Source: Gammaproteobacteria bacterium
Lineage (GTDB): Bacteria; Pseudomonadota; Gammaproteobacteria; HK1
Length of the DNA stretch: 64,000 bases
Direction of reading: 5' to 3'
Assembly (NCBI GenBank): GCA_012103455.1
Contig: WLWT01000001.1
Span: 620,001 to 684,000, forward strand
Positions 61,058 to 64,000 of the stretch are shown here, one piece after another (position 1 is the stretch's first letter; every line of letters starts with the position of its first letter). The position numbers were made by a program, and so were the translations under genes. Below the pieces are notes generated by a model. That model had not been told where the DNA came from and did no database searches. It was given only the letters and a program-made list of their open reading frames with translations.

Positions 61058-61561
61058 ATGAGCGCCTACGCACGTATGGAACGGCTCGCCGAGCAGCTCC
61101 GAACACTCACCGACAAGAACGCCTGCTGGCGGCTCATGACCCGCTACGCCCGCGCCGTCGATGAGGAATTGGACGAGGAGTTAGCCGCTATCTACACCGA
61201 AGATGCTACCTGCCAGACCGTCCCCTGGTCCCAGGGCAAAGTGATCAGCGGCCGGGACAACATAGTGCGGCTCTTCAAGGGCTACCAAGCACGCTTCGTC
61301 AACCGCAAACGCTTTATCACCAACGAGCAAATCGATCTGACCGGTGCGGACACGGCGCTAGGCTGGTCCAACTGGCTGGTGCTACATGCCAACGGCGGGC
61401 ACTCTTACGTCGGCTGGGGCAGCTATGATTGGGGCTTCACCCGGGTGGATGGCACTTGGCTCATCTCCAACATGGTGGTCAAGATAGACACCATGACCAC
61501 CTTGCAAAACGGCTGGGGAGACGCGGAGAAGCTGCTCGTTCGATTCCCGCCCAAGCCATAA
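61058..61561 (+). CDS. SnoaL-like (NTF2-fold) protein
   Basis: A 167-residue protein with the SnoaL_4/NTF2 pattern: NACWRLMTRYARAVDEELDEELAAIYTEDATC, ISGRDNIVRLFKGY and WGFTRVDGTWLISNMVVKIDTM. Members are isomerases, cyclases or dehydratases in polyketide or aromatic metabolism; the catalytic residues cannot be assigned here. It lies head-to-head with the LLM gene (about 150 bases between) and 32 bases before the isomerase gene, suggesting one catabolic unit. Confidence 0.82.
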   Translation: MSAYARMERLAEQLRTLTDKNACWRLMTRYARAVDEELDEELAAIYTEDATCQTVPWSQGKVISGRDNIVRLFKGYQARFVNRKRFITNEQIDLTGADTALGWSNWLVLHANGGHSYVGWGSYDWGFTRVDGTWLISNMVVKIDTMTTLQNGWGDAEKLLVRFPPKP

Positions 61562-61593
61562 CAAGACATAAAACACCTAAGAGCAAGGCATTC

Positions 61594-62313
61594 ATGATCG
61601 AACTGAATAAAGAGGGCGATGTCTTTCGCCTCACTATGAACGCTGGCGAAAACCGCTGGAACACGGCATTCGTACGGGCGTTCGCCGCGGCTCTGGACGA
61701 AGTAGAGGCGTCAACCGGTCCAGCCGCCCTGGTAACGGCGTCGGCCTCGCAAAAGTTCTTCTCAAACGGCCTGGATCTGGAATGGCACCGCTCGCAAGGA
61801 GCCCATCCAGGCGGCGATCGCAGCGTATTTGGCGATGAGTTCATGGCTTTGATGGCCCGCATCATCACCCTGCCCATCCCCACCATCGCGGCGGTGAACG
61901 GCCACGCTTTCGGCGCAGGCTTCATGGCCGCGCTCAGTCACGATCTTCGTTTCATGCGCGTGGACCGGGGTTTTGCCTGCGCCAACGAGGTGGCAATAGG
62001 CATGGTGATCCCTCCCCCCGAATTGGCTTTGTTTCGTCATAAGATGCCGATGAACGCCTTCTTCGAGACGGTGCAGCACGCACGCCGATGGACCGGCCCG
62101 GACGCTTTGAAGGCGGGCATCGTGCAGGCCACGGCACCACTTGAAACGCTGCTCGAAGCAGCCACCGCCAAAGCCGCTTCGCTGGCCCGGCTAGGTGCGG
62201 ATCGCGAAGTGTACGGGCGCATGAAAGAGAGCCTCTACGGCGAAAACGCCGCCATCAACAATGTGCATGGACCGGCATACATGCTCCGCAACCGTGCTCA
62301 ATTCCATCACTGA
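61594..62313 (+). CDS. enoyl-CoA hydratase/isomerase-family protein
   Basis: A 239-residue crotonase-fold protein; the ATG at 61594 has aagg 6 bases upstream. FFSNGLDLEWHRSQG and PTIAAVNGHAFGAGFMAALSHDLRFMRVDRGFACANEVAIGM follow the pattern of delta3,delta2-enoyl-CoA isomerases (including the single-domain ECI of plants) more than of hydratases: the E-V-x-I-G segment carries the probable catalytic Glu, and the second hydratase Glu is not evident. It likely moves a double bond in acyl-CoA intermediates. An ORF starting at 61429 is only an extension into the previous gene. Confidence 0.88.
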   Translation: MIELNKEGDVFRLTMNAGENRWNTAFVRAFAAALDEVEASTGPAALVTASASQKFFSNGLDLEWHRSQGAHPGGDRSVFGDEFMALMARIITLPIPTIAAVNGHAFGAGFMAALSHDLRFMRVDRGFACANEVAIGMVIPPPELALFRHKMPMNAFFETVQHARRWTGPDALKAGIVQATAPLETLLEAATAKAASLARLGADREVYGRMKESLYGENAAINNVHGPAYMLRNRAQFHH

Positions 62314-62364
62314 GTAGCAGCAGCCCAGGTTCCCCACCGACTACCGTGCCCCATTGACCCGCCC

Positions 62365-63384
62365 GTGACGCCGGCTTTGTGGCGCGCCCTGGCGCTGGTC
62401 TTCGGAGCCAGCCTCTTCGCATGGTTCTTATCCCAGTTCGACCTGCTGGAACTCTTCATGCAGGTGGCGAACGCCGGCTGGACAGTCGTCATTGGCGCCC
62501 TGTTCATCTATTTAGCGGGATTTTATGTAGATTCGATCACCTGGCATCTATGTCTCACCACGCCACCACTGTCCTGGTCCTGGAGCGTACGGATCTTCCT
62601 CATCAGGGTAGCGGGAGAGACGTATAACGCTCTGCTGCCGGCTGCGGGATTTGGTGGCGAGCCGCTGAAAATACTGCTTCTCAAGCGGCACTACGGCATT
62701 GATGTGCATGAAAGCACCGCCTCGGTAATAGTATCCCGGACGGTCAATCTCATCAGTTTAATCATATTCCTGCTAGCCGGCTTCGCCCTCATCATCGCCT
62801 CACCCGTCCTGCAGGGCGAATTGAAATGGATTGCCGGGATCGGCCTTGGCGCATTGAGCATGGGCACCGCCGGATTTTGGGCCGTGCAGCACCACGGTGG
62901 GCTTTCCACACTCTTGCGCCGTATCCTGCCCCGCCAGCAGCGGTGGGCGGAACATATGGAGGTATTGGAGGCTCATTTCGCGGCGTTCTACCGCAAGACC
63001 CGCGGGCGCGTTCCAGCCGCCATCGCCCTGGCCCTGGTCAACTGGCTGATCGGCACCTTGGAGGTGTGGTTCATCATGCTGATGCTAGGCGTACCAGTCA
63101 GCTTCGCCGAGGCCCTCATCATCGAATCGGCGACCCAACTGGTACGCACCGGTGCGTTCTTCATCCCCGCCGCCCTGGGTGCGCAAGAGGGTGTGCTCAT
63201 GCTGATGGCCGGCGCCTTGACCGGGCAAGTGGCGGCCAGCGCCGCCATGGCCCTGATTCGCCGGGCCCGGGAGCTCCTGTGGCTCGCGCTTGGCGTGGCC
63301 ATTAGCGTGATGCTGATCCGCAGCGCCGCAATCCCAACAGACGCCGAGTTCCTATCCGGCACAAAAATCACAACGAAGGATTAA
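62365..63384 (+). CDS. flippase-like/UPF0104 membrane protein
   Basis: A 339-residue inner-membrane protein with about eight hydrophobic segments, from LALVFGASLFAWFLSQ to LLWLALGVAISVML; GTG start. The RVAGETYNALLPAAGFGGEPLKILLLKR segment and the GALFIPAALGAQEG motif match the LPG_synthase_TM (PF03706) family, which includes the membrane half of lysyl-phosphatidylglycerol synthase and hopanoid/glycolipid-related proteins. No catalytic DUF2156 domain follows, so it is probably a lipid or isoprenoid-linked transporter-like protein. It leads into the next small membrane gene with 4 bases between. Confidence 0.85.
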   Translation: MTPALWRALALVFGASLFAWFLSQFDLLELFMQVANAGWTVVIGALFIYLAGFYVDSITWHLCLTTPPLSWSWSVRIFLIRVAGETYNALLPAAGFGGEPLKILLLKRHYGIDVHESTASVIVSRTVNLISLIIFLLAGFALIIASPVLQGELKWIAGIGLGALSMGTAGFWAVQHHGGLSTLLRRILPRQQRWAEHMEVLEAHFAAFYRKTRGRVPAAIALALVNWLIGTLEVWFIMLMLGVPVSFAEALIIESATQLVRTGAFFIPAALGAQEGVLMLMAGALTGQVAASAAMALIRRARELLWLALGVAISVMLIRSAAIPTDAEFLSGTKITTKD

Positions 63385-63388
63385 GGCC

Positions 63389-63730
63389 GTGTTCTTCTTC
63401 GCCTTTGCCGCCACAGTGGAGATCATCCTCGGGGCATGGCGCTATATCCTCGTATTCCTGGCGCTGGCCATAGGCACTCACGTCACCTATTCGCCTACCG
63501 GAGACACAGTGCCCACACTAAGCCTCTACGGCGTCGTGATGGGGGTCATGGGCCTTTACGCCTGGTTTTTGCCAACCAGCGGCATCCGCTTGCTTTCCGA
63601 TGCGCCATGCAGTGCTGCGGCGCGTCCAGATACGCCAAGCCAGCCTGCTGCGCCAACCGGACCGCCGCCAACAGATTCTCGCAGCCGGTTGCGGTGGAAT
63701 CGCCCGCCGCAGGCTCGACGGGCGGCATGA
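63389..63730 (+). CDS. small membrane protein, unknown
   Basis: A 113-residue protein with GTG start. Residues ~12-30 (ILGAWRYILVFLALAIGTHV) and ~47-62 (LYGVVMGVMGLYAWFLP) are membrane segments. The last 45 residues are Pro/Arg/Ser-rich and look like an open frame over other DNA, so the true protein may be shorter or truncated. It starts 4 bases after the flippase-like gene and is probably cotranscribed. I do not recognise a family. Confidence 0.5.
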   Translation: MFFFAFAATVEIILGAWRYILVFLALAIGTHVTYSPTGDTVPTLSLYGVVMGVMGLYAWFLPTSGIRLLSDAPCSAAARPDTPSQPAAPTGPPPTDSRSRLRWNRPPQARRAA

Positions 63731-63767
63731 AACCCATGCGGACGTTCGGATTCACTCCAGCGCCCAT

Positions 63768-64000
63768 TCAGTGAAAAGGCCGATCGCCAGTGACGGTCAC
63801 GCGCCGCCCCGAGCGCACCTGCGGATAGTAATCCCACATGGCGTGATGCAGCGCACACCGGTTATCCCACATGGCGACAGAATTGCGCTGCCACTTGAAC
63901 CGGCATTGAAAATTCGGCTTAGCGATGTGGTTGAACAGAAAACCGAGCAGCGCATCGCTTTCGTCTTGCGGGATGCCGTCAATATGCGTGGTAAAGGTGG
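63768..64000 (-). CDS. TauD/TfdA-family dioxygenase, 3' end (runs off window)
   Basis: On the minus strand the last 77 codons read THIDGIPQDESDALLGFLFNHI, KPNFQCRFKWQRNSVAMWDN, RCALHHAMWDYYPQVRSGRR and VTVTGDRPFH. This is the C-terminal part of a 2-oxoglutarate/Fe(II) dioxygenase of the TauD group: F-N-H-I...F-Q-C-R-F-x-W...V-A-x-W-D-N-R...H-x-A contains the distal iron His and the Arg that binds 2-oxoglutarate. The first HxD pair lies outside the window. The stop is TGA at 63768-63770. It is convergent with the preceding small membrane gene. Confidence 0.85.
   Translation of the reverse strand, partial: TFTTHIDGIPQDESDALLGFLFNHIAKPNFQCRFKWQRNSVAMWDNRCALHHAMWDYYPQVRSGRRVTVTGDRPFH

Noticed and set aside
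1..64000. tRNA or rRNA genes
   Set aside because: No cloverleaf with a T-arm GGTTCGAATCC-type sequence and no rRNA segments were recognised; the early structured region at 40-120 does not fit a tRNA.

Overview
The window looks like chromosomal DNA from a gammaproteobacterium whose genome carries many transposon remnants. A 419-residue Rho, a PA3496-type small protein and a DUF2288 gene suggest the class. A DmdA-like demethylase, a flavin monooxygenase, a PQQ alcohol dehydrogenase and a LysR-free set of xenobiotic-type enzymes fit a marine or host-associated heterotroph; the habitat is inference. Most host genes are GC-rich. The stretches around 22-30 kb and 53-59 kb are more AT-rich and full of mobile DNA.

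Layout. 0-4.4 kb: rho, a pirin fragment, a small acidic protein, phosphate acetyltransferase. 4.4-6.6 kb: an integrase N-terminal fragment facing away from a PLD-type nuclease that is cut by an IS5-family element. 7.0-13.5 kb, minus strand: hisF/hisH, then a DmdA-like demethylase, an HpcH/HpaI aldolase, a TPR protein and a 2-oxoglutarate/Fe(II) oxygenase. 13.9-21.9 kb: an Rpn-type nuclease and a complete five-gene peptide-type ABC importer. 22-29 kb: a relic integron with five attC-like sites, gene cassettes (two toxin-antitoxin pairs, a DUF6398 gene, a methyltransferase), a dead integrase fragment facing away from the array, and several nested insertion sequences. 29-30.4 kb: IS1182-like and IS630-like remains.

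30.6-44.5 kb is the main metabolic block: an isoquinoline-oxidoreductase-type molybdenum hydroxylase pair, pqqA, a PQQ alcohol dehydrogenase whose Asp-x-Asp motif is typical of lanthanide enzymes, a Rieske protein, and divergently an extracellular binding protein followed by a MoxR/DUF58/DUF4381/VWA/VWA-TPR/BatD operon resembling the mxaRSACKL maturation genes of methanol dehydrogenase. 44.5-49.4 kb: a membrane protein, response regulator and sensor kinase operon; the regulator gene is split by an IS5-family element with a clean TTA duplication. 49.6-51.7 kb: a Baeyer-Villiger-type monooxygenase and DUF2288. 51.7-59 kb: an IS91-like fragment, a three-Cys-motif module (tcmP split by an IS630 copy, plus its Gp37/Gp68 partner), mazEF and a mosaic of duplicated gene pieces. 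59-64 kb: GST, LLM flavin oxidoreductase, SnoaL-like protein, enoyl-CoA isomerase, a flippase-like membrane protein and the 3' end of a TauD-type dioxygenase.

A 140-bp non-autonomous element with ends GGGCACCTCTAAAAAT occurs five times, with solitary ends and a related 98-bp element. Several copies sit exactly where a gene is truncated (integrase, PIN protein, acyl-CoA dehydrogenase, IS91 transposase, mazF), so this family appears to have shaped the region's gene decay.
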